Positions 50,203 through 59,430 of a stretch of DNA of 64,000 nt are shown piece by piece. The notes under the pieces were generated by a model. That model saw nothing but the letters and a program-made list of their open reading frames with translations. It searched no databases and had not been told where the DNA came from. Made by a program: the position numbers and the translations under genes. The DNA comes from Corylus avellana (lineage: Eukaryota; Streptophyta; Magnoliopsida; Fagales; Betulaceae): contig NC_081545.1 of NCBI RefSeq assembly GCF_901000735.1, positions 36,077,634-36,141,633 of the forward strand. Direction: 5' to 3'. Positions within the stretch are counted from its first letter, which is position 1. Every line of letters starts with the position of its first letter.

Positions 50203-50345
50203 ACATAATATGAAAGAGAAGAGTTTGTCAGTTTAGCCAAAGTGACTTGCGTGGAACCCAAATAAGGATTTCAAACAATACCAATCATTTTAACATCTTG
50301 AAAGTAGCAGGCAAGTCATCATTGGCTACCAAATCTCTCTCCCTC
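50203..50345 (-). ncRNA. miR169-like hairpin L2 (near-canonical)
   Basis: miRNA position 50308-50328 on minus: TAGCCAATGATGACTTGCCT plus G, one mismatch to the miR169 h-n type consensus. The partner strand lies at about 50231-50255 (GCCAAAGTGACTTGCGTGG). Of the left arm this is the most likely functional precursor, though its lower stem is partly eroded. Confidence 0.75.
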
Positions 50346-50453
50346 TTAAGTAGCTTTGGCTTTGAACTGAACAATTCTCATTTCTCATATAAATAATACT
50401 CCTAGTCAATGATATATAATATTTCAAAAACTTGTTAGTGAAGAAGAGAAGGC

Positions 50454-50610
50454 CTAACATGAAAGAAAAAAGCTTCTCAGTTCGCCAGAATGACCTGCCT
50501 AGGAATCCAACAAGGTTAGTTTCTACACAATGCCAAGCATTCTAACCTCTTGCAACTATAGGAGGCAAGCCATTCTTGGCTATCAAACAAAACTTTGATC
50601 TTCATGTTAG
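50454..50610 (-). ncRNA. miR169-like hairpin L1 (innermost left)
   Basis: miRNA position 50562-50582 on minus starts TAGCCAAGAATGGCTTGCC. The outer stem CTAACATGAAGATCAAAG (minus) pairs with CTAACATGAAAG (plus, 50454). It is the mirror image of R1: both share the AAGAATG variant. Confidence 0.75.
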
Positions 50611-50664
50611 ACCTCACTTCTTCTCAAGTACTATTCATGCTCCAATGAGAAGTCTTGGAGTTTC

Positions 50665-50672
50665 TATTTATA
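50665..50672 (-). promoter_or_regulatory. TATA box of the left MIR169 array
   Basis: TATAAATA on the minus strand, 55 bp before hairpin L1, within CCTATAAATAGAAACTCC. Its mirror copy is at 53188-53195. Confidence 0.6.
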
Positions 50673-51055
50673 GGCAGTGAAAGAATGGAGATCTGTAGAT
50701 ATATATTCTGGTAGCAAGTTTTGCTGTATAGTTTTTCTTGTCGTCAAGTGCATGCATCATTTTGTTGCCCAATATCCCATAAATGGAATATATTCCTTTT
50801 TAGTTGAGGGGACCCTAAATAATTAATCTACATTATCTTCATGTACTTGCAGCTCAACAGTGGAGAAAGAATTTCCACTCGCAGAAAACTCAAGAAGACC
50901 TCAATCTGCCACTCCTTCAAAGGATGTGCATCATCGAATTCGAGCTCAACTTGGTCCAGCTAATTAGGGAAAAAAAAAAAAAAACCACTTGGTTCAGCTA
51001 ATTATTTTATTTATAAGAAAAGAATACTTAATTCACAAATATAAAGGTGAGATTT

Positions 51056-52829
51056 TTTTTTTCCTTCTAATCGCTGAATATATATTTGGCAAAATTCCTC
51101 GAACGTAAGTCTTATTAATTTACTTAGCCTTAATTAATTAACTCTCAAAAATGAAAGTTTCAAGTGATTAGCTATGATCTGTAACACCAAATTTATCGTA
51201 TAAATCTAACATGCATAACTTTATTGTTTGAGAATAGGCGTGAAAGAAATCAATTTAAAATCATTTCATTTTTTTCTAAGCAAAAAAAAGAAAAAAACCA
51301 AGCATGCAAAGGCTAGCTCCTCTTCGGGCTTTGGTCGGGGACAGAACCAAGGGAGCTAGTCGATCTGGGAGTGACTTCCGGTTTTAAAATGTTTCTTATT
51401 TATAGTTAAATATATATATATTTTAAACTTTAATTAATCCTTGTTAAAATTAAACTTAACTTATGTTTTTTCCTAATTAATAAGAAATCCAGATTCGGTG
51501 GTCTCATGATCCTCATCAACTGCCACCTCCTGTTATTTTGGAGATGCGATGATGAAAATAGACGCGTTTGGCGATGCCATTTTGAATATTGACTAAAGTT
51601 ACGTTGGAGGTAAGACTTTGGTGATTGCTAGGGCTTACAACTTACAACATCTTAGTCGTACCCCTTTTTTTAATTCCAATATCAAAGGGAACATGATTCT
51701 CATGGCAATAACATCAGTCCAATTTGGATGCCCTCCACCTCATCGAGAGAATACCCCAATTCATGCATGCGTTTGCTTTTCTTCTCATTGACTTTGTGTT
51801 GCTGAGTCGACCTATTCTGTCTTAGTAATTTCCTTGTTCCAAATATTTGACTAAATTGTGAAAGATTTAATGATGCTAACACGCTTTGATACTATGTTAA
51901 ATTACCAGTTATTCCAAAAGCTTAAGCTGACAGGAATATGTAAATTTAATCACTTCATCATTACTTTAACACTTCCTCTCACGTGTGGGATTAAACTCAT
52001 TTTTAATATGTGAGGCCCAACAAGTGAAATATTTAATTTAAATGAGGGGTGATTTGATGGAGTCAAAGTTCGATCACATAACTTTTAGCTCTGATACAAT
52101 GAAAGACTTAATGATGCAAAGGGTTTTGGCAAGATACCAAACCCATATGTTTTGCTTTCAATATATAGAATAGTTTGTTACAGAGATAATACAATCAATG
52201 AAGACAAAAATACATCTGAATTTTAAACTAGTGATCTATACGAACAAGAGTACATTCAAACTAATTGTCAATCATTATCTAACTGATCTTGTGAAGGTAC
52301 GTAAGTAAGAACCTTGCGAGCTGTGGCATCTGTTGATAAGCATTGATAACTTGAATTCAAATCTCTTGCTGATAGAGTTGGAGTGTAACTAGGTGTCTCA
52401 TGCTGTTGTTTCTTATCTGTTAGATTGCTATCTTCATTCAAAGGTGGCGTGGGGACTTCATCTTCATTACGTACGTAGGTTAACAAATTGTACCCGTTAA
52501 AGAGAAAGAATGCAAGCAATGGAGCCTATTAGCATCAGATTATAATTCCGACCCTTAAGTCAATAGCGTTTGAGAGAGGAAATATAATTAAACGCTATAT
52601 ATGTGAGTAAGAGTTTTGAACTTAGGATCAAAAGTCCATTTCATCTTATTTGGACTTTTCTTTTAGGGTACGTGGTTTCGATGTAACTGTTTTCGTGTCA
52701 CGTTCTAACTATGTGGAAGTTTTTTGCATGCATAGAGATATCAACCGTTTCTGAACATATATAAAAAACTTCCAAAAAACTCATGCCGATATATATAGTC
52801 ATATAGAGGTCCACTTACGTCTTGATTAC
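51056..52829. other. Spacer between the two MIR169 arms
   Basis: About 1.8 kb, not part of the inverted repeat. It contains a degenerate repeat (about 51890-52110) whose flanks carry similar GAAAGAYTTAATGATGC words (51860 and 52101). A minus-strand frame at 52268-52519 has no recognisable relative. Should hold upstream regulatory sequence for both divergent arrays. Confidence 0.5.
51890..52110. repeat. Degenerate interspersed repeat
   Basis: Carries GATACTATGTTAAATTACCA and CTCACGTGTGGGATTAAACT, words I remember from a repeat common in rosid genomes. It is flanked by 17-bp near-identical direct repeats (51860-51876 and 52101-52117). Confidence 0.4.
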
Positions 52830-53187
52830 AAACAAGCTAAGAAAAGCAAGGATTGGTTCTTTATATTTGTGAATTAATTAAGCATTTATTTTCTTATACA
52901 TAAAATAATTAGCTGAACCAAGTTGATCAGCTCGATGATGCACATGATCCTTTGAAGGAGCCATGTGACTAGTGGCAGATTGAGGTCTTCCTGAGTTTTC
53001 TGCGAGTGGAAATTCTTTCTCCACTACTGTTGAGCTGCAAGTACATCAAGATAATGTACATTGTTTAGGGTTCCCTCAACTGAAAAAGGAATATATTCCA
53101 TTTATGGAATGGGCAGCAAAATGATCATGCATGCACTTGGCGAGAAGAGAAACTATACAACAAAACTTCCTCCATTCTTTCAATGCC

Positions 53188-53195
53188 TATAAATA
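53188..53195 (+). promoter_or_regulatory. TATA box of the right MIR169 array
   Basis: TATAAATA within CCTATAAATAGATACTCC, 55 bp before hairpin R1. Exact mirror of the left-arm element, so both arrays appear to be promoted from the inner side and to diverge. Confidence 0.6.
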
Positions 53196-53249
53196 GATAC
53201 TCCAACACTTAAGATTGGAGCAGGAATAGTACTTGAGAAGAAGTGAGGT

Positions 53250-53407
53250 CTAACATGAACATTAAAGCTTTGTTTGATAGCCAAGAATGACTTGCCTCCT
53301 ACACTTGCAAGAGGTTAGAATGTTTAGCATTGTCTAGAAACTAACCTTGTTGGATTCCGAGGCAAGTCATTCTGGCTAAATTGACAAGCTTTTTTCTTTC
53401 ATGTTAG
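53250..53407 (+). ncRNA. miR169-like hairpin R1
   Basis: miRNA position 53278-53298 starts TAGCCAAGAATGACTTGCCT; its partner at about 53359-53378 reads GAGGCAAGTCATTCTGGCTA. The outer stem CTAACATGAA (53250) pairs with TTCATGTTAG (53398-53407). The mature sequence differs from the canonical core AGCCAAGGATGACTTGCC by one base. Confidence 0.85.
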
Positions 53408-53510
53408 GCTTTCTCTTCTTCACTAATAAGATTTTGAAATATCAAATGTTATTGATTAGGAGTATTTTTTACATTGGAAATTGTTCAGTTCACAGTGAAG
53501 CTAATTAGAT

Positions 53511-53662
53511 CTAACATAAAGATAAGAGTTTCGTTTGGTAGCCACAGATGACTTGCCTGCTACTTACAAGAGGTTAAAATGATTTGTATTATTTGAAAAC
53601 CTTATTTGGCTTCCACGCAAGTCTCTTTGACTAAACTGACAAGCTCTTCTCTTTCATGCTAG
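53511..53662 (+). ncRNA. miR169-like hairpin R2
   Basis: miRNA position 53539-53559 starts TAGCCACAGATGACTTGCCT (two changes to consensus); partner at about 53615-53634 is ACGCAAGTCTCTTTGACTAA. The outer stem CTAACATAAAGATAAGAG pairs with CTCTTCTCTTTCATGCTAG. Confidence 0.75.
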
Positions 53663-53780
53663 GTCTTCTCTTCTTTACCAACAAGTTTTTGATACATTAT
53701 TTGTCATGAGCCAAAATATTATTTGCACCATGCATTTGAGACTATTCAATTTACAATACAAGCTTACCCAAAAGTAAAAT

Positions 53781-53930
53781 CTAAAATAAAGATAAGAGTT
53801 TTGTTCGATAGCACAGGTGACTTGTCTTCTACTTGTTAGAAGTTAAGTGATTTATATTGTCTAGAAACTTTATTTGGTTCCCATACAAGTCACCTTGGCT
53901 AAAGTAACATGTTATTCTCTTTCATGCTAG
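53781..53930 (+). ncRNA. miR169-like hairpin R3 (degenerate)
   Basis: miRNA position 53809-53829 starts TAGCACAGGTGACTTGTC: the family core is damaged on this side, while the partner arm (53884-53904, ACAAGTCACCTTGGCTA) still shows the ancestral pairing. Confidence 0.6.
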
Positions 53931-53997
53931 GTCTTCTCTTCTTCACCAACATTAGAGGCTGTTCAAGTTACAATACAAGCATACAAGAAAGTTAGGT

Positions 53998-54156
53998 CTA
54001 ACATGAAGATAAGAGTCTCGTTTGCTAGCCAAGGATGACTTTGCCTGCTTCTTGTAAGAAATTAAAGTTAAAGTGACTAATATTGTCCAAAACCCTTATT
54101 TGGTTCCCACGCATGTCACCTTGGCTAAACTGACAGGCTCTTATCTTTTATGCTAG
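53998..54156 (+). ncRNA. miR169-like hairpin R4
   Basis: miRNA position 54026-54047 starts TAGCCAAGGATGACTTTGCC: canonical miR169 with a single extra T. The partner at about 54109-54127 is ACGCATGTCACCTTGGCTA. The outer stem is well kept. Confidence 0.8.
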
Positions 54157-54275
54157 GCCTTTTTTTCTTTACCAACAAGCTTTAATTTGACACATTATAT
54201 CTTGGATCCAGAGAACTGTTTGCACTCAATATTGGAGATTGTTCAATTTGCAGTAAAATTCAAAGGAAGTAAGCT

Positions 54276-54427
54276 CTAACATGAAGATAAGAGTCTTGTT
54301 TGCTAGCCAAGGATGACTGGCTTGCTACTTACAAGAGGTTAAAGTGACTAACATTGCCTAAAAACCTTAATTGGTTCTCATGCAAGTCACCTTAGCTAAA
54401 CTAATAGGCTATTTTCATTCATGTTAG
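54276..54427 (+). ncRNA. miR169-like hairpin R5
   Basis: miRNA position 54304-54324 starts TAGCCAAGGATGACTGGC; the 5' half is fully canonical. The partner at about 54380-54398 is ATGCAAGTCACCTTAGCTA. The outer stem CTAACATGAAGATAAGAG pairs with ATTCATGTTAG. Confidence 0.8.
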
Positions 54428-54550
54428 GCATTCTTTTCTTCACCAACAAGTTTTTGACGCATTATATATCGTGGAGCCACAATACTATTTGCACGTACCA
54501 TAAATTGGAGACCGTTCATTTTTCAATACAAGCTAACAAGGAAGCGAGGT

Positions 54551-54640
54551 TTAGCATGAAGACAAGAGTATTGTTTGATAGCCAAGGATTACTTGTCTGC
54601 CAAACCTCATTTGGTTCTCATGCAAGCCATTAACCTGCAT
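54551..54640 (+). ncRNA. miR169-like hairpin R6 (truncated)
   Basis: miRNA position 54579-54599 starts TAGCCAAGGATTACTTGTC. The loop and 3' arm are shortened: TTTGGTTCTCATGCAAGCC follows directly at 54611. Probably a dying copy at the outer edge. Confidence 0.55.
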
Positions 54641-55677
54641 TGGAGGAGATCCTTTGGATTACTTTACTCTTGGGTTGCTCTACCAGTAGTGCTGGATTTG
54701 GTGTAGTTGAAGTCTGTGGAGACGCATACCTTGAAGATTGAAGAGCCAACAAAGCCATATCTTGCTAGAGTAGTACTATTTGTTGATGATTTTAATCTTA
54801 ACGAGCTTCCCATCAACATTGAGTAAGGAAGTTAATTAATTTCTTTACAGTTTGAAACTTTTCCCCTTCCCTTTTTTAGCATTCGGGTTGTAAACGTTTA
54901 CTAATTTAGTCATTATTGTTCATTCAAATTTTTTTTTTCTCCCTCTAAGCAAGCACAAGAGTAAATTGGTGTTTTTAATGAGTAGCTCAATCAATTGAAA
55001 ATCATACCTCATAAAGCAGATGCTACTAAATCGACATTAAAGGAGATGTGAAAAATTAATTGTCGAAAGTAAATAAACAACTTTCAGTGAAATGACCTGA
55101 GCATTAGAAGAATCTTTATAATTTGAAAATATGAAGCATTATTCTGACATACGAGATGATATTGAGAAAAGAGATTCGACGGCATAAGAAAACAAGTATA
55201 TATATATATCCTAAAATTAAGCTTTTATCTCTATTAAAATTAGGCGGACCTCTCATCCATATATTGACCCAATAAAAAATATCGATTCCCAAGCAATTTG
55301 GAGCAGAAAAAAAGGTTTATATGGACGGTGGACTAAAGTGTATGACCACAAGGGAGATATGAGTAATTTTGAAAATATGACCAGGATCCGCATATTTTAG
55401 GTGGGCCTGATGGGAAAATTCGTTAGAAAGCATATATCTTACCCAAGTTTGACAGGGCTTGGGCCTATGCCTCTAAGCTGGGCAAAGCATTCTTCTTACC
55501 TAATCAAATAGAATGTCACATTATTTAAATAATGTTCATTTAAAATAAATAGTACAAATTGTGACAACATTCTTTTTTTTTTTTTAAAAAAAAAAGGATA
55601 GTTTTGGAGTGATTATTTGGCACCAAAAATGGGTGGTCAGGCCGCCTATAAAGGGTACTTCAGCTGAACAAAGTCTT
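54641..55677. other. Intergenic between the MIR169 array and TRAP-beta
   Basis: AT-rich with a poly-T/A stretch at 55572-55596. No gene or repeat was recognised. Confidence 0.55.
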
Positions 55678-55684
55678 TATAAAA
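55678..55684 (+). promoter_or_regulatory. Candidate TATA box of TRAP-beta
   Basis: TATAAAA, 160 bp before the ATG. A second candidate, TATAAA, lies at 55647-55652. Position-based inference. Confidence 0.4.
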
Positions 55685-55843
55685 GTGACACTAGGCCCCA
55701 ATTAAGGCCCAGTCGTGGTAGGTGTAGCTATACTTAAAACACTGCCCTGGCCGAAACAAATATTTACAAAAAGTCTCCGTCTTCTACCCGGAACCCCCAG
55801 CAAGCTCCTGAATTCCCAATCGTATCCCCCAACCCATCCAACG

Positions 55844-58239
55844 ATGGCTCGGCCAGCCCTGATCTTGGGTGCGGTGGCTCTGTTGCTGGTCTCGTGCGCG
55901 CTAGGCAGCGCAGTCGACATGCCCTTCATCTTGGCTCACAAGAAGGCCTCGCTCACGAGGCTCAAGTCCGGCGCCGAACGCGTCTCCGTCTCCATCGACA
56001 TTTACAACCAAGGATCCTCGTACGTTTATTCCCAATCGATTTTACAGTCTCCGATTCAATTTTTAAATCTATTCAGATCTGGAGTTTTTGTGTGTGTTTT
56101 CTATGTATAGATCCAAAGTATATGTTTGCATGCGTTGTTTGATTGGTCTTATAATGGAATTGGTCGTTGAAAATTATCGATCTGATTGTGTTTATTTATT
56201 TATTTATTTTTGTTTCGTTTGGTTGCTTAGAAAATGAATCCAAGCAGAGAAATGGAATTTAAAATTTGAATCCTAATGATTTTCATGGTCGTATGAAATA
56301 AGAGGATACATCGTGATTGAGTTTTTATCTTGTTCCTTGTTCTCCTTCAATTTGATTAAGCGCCATTACCAATGAGCTCAACGAGTGAGAGGGAGCTGAT
56401 TGTTTGGTGGAACCGAGTTGTAGTGCATGGGTGACATGTAGGGGAAGCGTGGGGATTGTGTTGTAGCCTGTGTTAATTGGTTGGTTGTGGAGGCATGGAG
56501 TAGAAGCTTATCGTTAGGAATTAGAATATGAAAGGATGTATCGGTGCTCATCCTGGAAGAGCGGCCTCGTCTTGCTTGCTTCTGGCGAAGCTTCTAGCAC
56601 TAGATAATAGGCATTCTTGTATGGTAAGTATGCTACTTATTAGGCCGACCATTACATAGGAGCGATAGCCAAGCCAAGCCATAAAAAGGCGAGCAGCCCT
56701 TATAGCAATAGCAAACGGTGTAAGGTTGTGAGAATCAAACTCTTTTTTGTGATGCTTAATGAACTTCCCGAATTTTTCTTTTATGGGCAAGTGCACAATT
56801 TGATGGAAAGTTGGTTAATGGATGGAATTAAAGTGGTGAGATGTTGCAAGGATTCAGTTTAAATTCCACACACCCCACGGGGGGAGGAAAAAAAGAAGGA
56901 ATTATAGGATTACCATCATTTGTTCTGGAATTCTTTTTGAATTTACATGCATCCAGTTTGAATTTTTGTGTCCTTTCCTACGATGTATTAACTGATAACT
57001 TGCATGTTGTGTACTTCTAGAAGTGTCTTCTGATTTATATGTTGTGTCCTTATATTAACTTCTTCAGCTATAAATCATTGTTTTTTTTTTTTTCTATTTG
57101 TTTCCAGCACCGCATATGATGTAAGTCTTACGGACGATAGCTGGTCTCAAGATGTGTTTGATGTTGTCAGTGGTAACACTTCAATATCATGGGAAAGGCT
57201 TGATGCGTAAGTGAAGCCTTTAGTAATGGCATTTTCTGTATATATATATATAATTTCATTTGGTAAATTCCAATTATGTGGTTTGCAGTAGCGGTCTTCT
57301 AACCCACTCTTTTGAGTTGGAGGCCAAAGTAAAAGGATTGTTCTATGCTTCCCCAGCTGTCATTACATTCCGCATTCCCACAAAGGCTGCTCTTCAGGTC
57401 TGCATCTGCAACATTGTTCAATTTTTTTTTTTTTTTGGGGGGGGGGGGTTTTTGATTTTCTGACTATTACTTATTTTAGGAAGCATACTCGACTCCAATC
57501 TTGCCTTTAGATGTCCTCGCAGATAGACCTCCTGAGAAGAAGTTTCTGTGGGTAAGTTTCTCCTGTAAATATCAGTTACATTCAGCTTTCTGATTTTGGA
57601 AAACCTTTGCCCTTGTTAACTAACACATTCCTTTGTTTTTGCCGGTATTTATATACACTTGGGGCTACATTTTTGCAGGCTAAGGTACGAATCATTCCTT
57701 TTATTGTCCCAACTGTCTAGATTTTGATAGTTACTTGGACATGCATCTGAATGTTCTAAAGTGAAATGCATTATTTATTGTGTGATGGGTCTGCATGTGG
57801 TGGGTATCTTGCCCCCATATCGAGCATTATAACCTTCCTTGACTATCATGGATGACGCAGACACTATGCTAACCTACAAGGAACTTTAGAGGTTAAGGAA
57901 TTAGTGTGTTGATCAAAATGTGGGTGACTGATGCACTTTACCCATGTGTCCTGTTTTAGGATGTGTCTGCATCCGGTCCTGTCCTGTTTGCGTAGAACAG
58001 GACACAAGCAGCGGAACCTCCCTCGCATTACTTGCATTAGTCTTCTTTGGACTTGCAGAATTTGCTAGAATTTACATTACTTTTTTCTCACACACAAATT
58101 TCAAAATTTTCACTTGCAGAGGTTGCTGGCAAAATATGGGTCTCTAATTTCTGTGATATCCATTATCGTCCTGTTTGTGTACCTGGTCAGCACTCCATCG
58201 AAATCCGGTGGTGCCAAAGGAAGCAAGAAGAAGCGCTAA
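55844..58239 (+). CDS. Translocon-associated protein subunit beta (6 exons, 193 aa)
   Basis: Exons 55844-56019, 57108-57206, 57289-57397, 57480-57551, 57679-57684 and 58120-58239. Exon 5 is a 6-nt microexon (GCTAAG, Ala-Lys) without which the conserved WAKRLLAKYG motif would lose two residues; frame is kept either way. Features: signal peptide (ARPALILGAVALLLVSCALG), luminal beta-sandwich (residues ~25-140), one TM helix (about SLISVISIIVLFVYLV) and a short Lys-rich cytosolic tail ending GSKKKR. This is the TRAPB/SSR2 family layout. Family knowledge: the TRAP complex sits beside the Sec61 channel in the ER membrane and assists translocation of some proteins. Intron 3 ends with a T15-G12 tract just before exon 4. 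Confidence 0.95.
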
Positions 58240-59430
58240 ATGAGAGGTTACATTTTTATGGAATAGCTCTTGAGACTGGGGAATGCCCCTCTGTTGCCAT
58301 TTTGTTTTTGTTTTTTTGCCTTTCTTTTCCTTTTCCTTCTTTTTGCCCGAGTTAGGACGTTTGTTGGGAACTTCTTAATGAACTAGAATGTGCAACATAT
58401 AACTAATGCAGACTAGTATTTAACTTTTTCACAAGGACCACAGATGCCTAGCGATCATGGTCCGTAGGTTTTTGTTTTGTTTTGTTTATCATCTCTGCCT
58501 GATTTCCATTTGGCATGCTCAATTTCACCAGGACTACGTTCTAGCTAGCACCCTCTGCTTACAAATACTATAATCATGTTCCATAGTATAAGCAAAATAG
58601 CGGCACAGCCAAAGGGAGTTGGATTTTACCAAATTGTTACTTTATTTATGACCAATAATGACAACTCTGGTTTTTTTCTCTTTCGCGTCCGACAAGGATC
58701 CTCTTCCCTCTCTATTTCTTTTATGGTCAAGATAGTATTTTGTTGCATTACCATATCATTAAATGATGTGACTACATAAATTACCAAGTGACATCATATT
58801 ATACCGTTAGATAGAATATGATAAAACGTTAACCATGATTCTTTTAGAAGAGAAATGTTAGATAATATAATTTTATTCAACAATATTGACATGACACTTC
58901 AAACCAACTATTGTATCTTTCTGTTATTTAACAAGAACTAGTCCAATGGTTAATTAAGAGCATTACATTAGGATTGTTGGATAAATGTTGAATAAAATTA
59001 TAGTATCTAGCATTACTCAATTTAAAAATGGAGGTAAGCTTATTCCTTTGAGGTTGTAGTTCGGATTCAATGCATTCAGAGAAGAATTTGACAGCTAGAA
59101 CCGCATGGTTCTTGGTGACACCAAAAAGGTGGTGGACTTTGAAGCACTTCAGATGACTTCTGCTGAAAATTCTTCTCAATAGTCTTATATAGATGGCTAA
59201 CTGTCCAGCATAGGATATTTTTATCGAAAAAGAAATAAACCATGAAAATGGAGGCGTATCCTTATTGAAAAAATATTACAATCTATAGAATCAATGATTC
59301 AATGCTAGTATATTAAAGGAAAAAAAAAAATGTAGTACAAGAGAAAGAAAATCTTCCACGCTAGAGAAACAAAAAGGTTCGCGGCTTTGAAGAAAATTGA
59401 AGAATCCTGCAATACTAGTCGACTCTTCGG
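58240..59430. other. Intergenic between convergent TRAP-beta and GEM-like genes
   Basis: The 3' UTR of TRAP-beta is followed by a MITE at 58854-59014 (listed). Adjacent at about 58765-58800 is an imperfect palindrome (AATGATGTGACTAC...GTGACATCAT) that may be a second small element. Confidence 0.55.
58854..59014. mobile_element. MITE with ~35-bp terminal inverted repeats
   Basis: Left end AATGTTAGATAATATAATTT and right end, read on the other strand, AATGCTAGATACTATAATTT, both continuing TATTCAAC. No coding capacity. The terminal words resemble those of MITE copies A and B (GTAATGYTAG). Confidence 0.75.

Larger units (their letters stand above)
49099..51055 (-). repeat. Left arm of a large inverted repeat (MIR169 array and leader)
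   Basis: This ~1.95-kb arm matches 52830-54640 in inverted orientation. Its inner part (50640-51055, leader and TATA) is the most similar to the other arm (words such as TCTGCCACT, GAGGTCTTC-TGAGTTTTCTGCGAGTGGAAATTCTTTC on minus). Six tandem hairpin units fill the rest. Confidence 0.85.
52830..54640 (+). repeat. Right arm of a large inverted repeat (MIR169 array and leader)
   Basis: Inverted counterpart of 49099-51055. The leader (52850-53220) comes first, then six tandem miR169-like hairpins on plus. Each unit is 230-300 bp, with a ~155-bp hairpin and an ~100-bp spacer starting GTCTTCTCTTCTTYACCAAC. Confidence 0.85.

Noticed and set aside
52268..52519. An 83-codon minus-strand frame in the MIR169 spacer
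   Set aside because: No recognised domain, no exon partners, composition not clearly coding.
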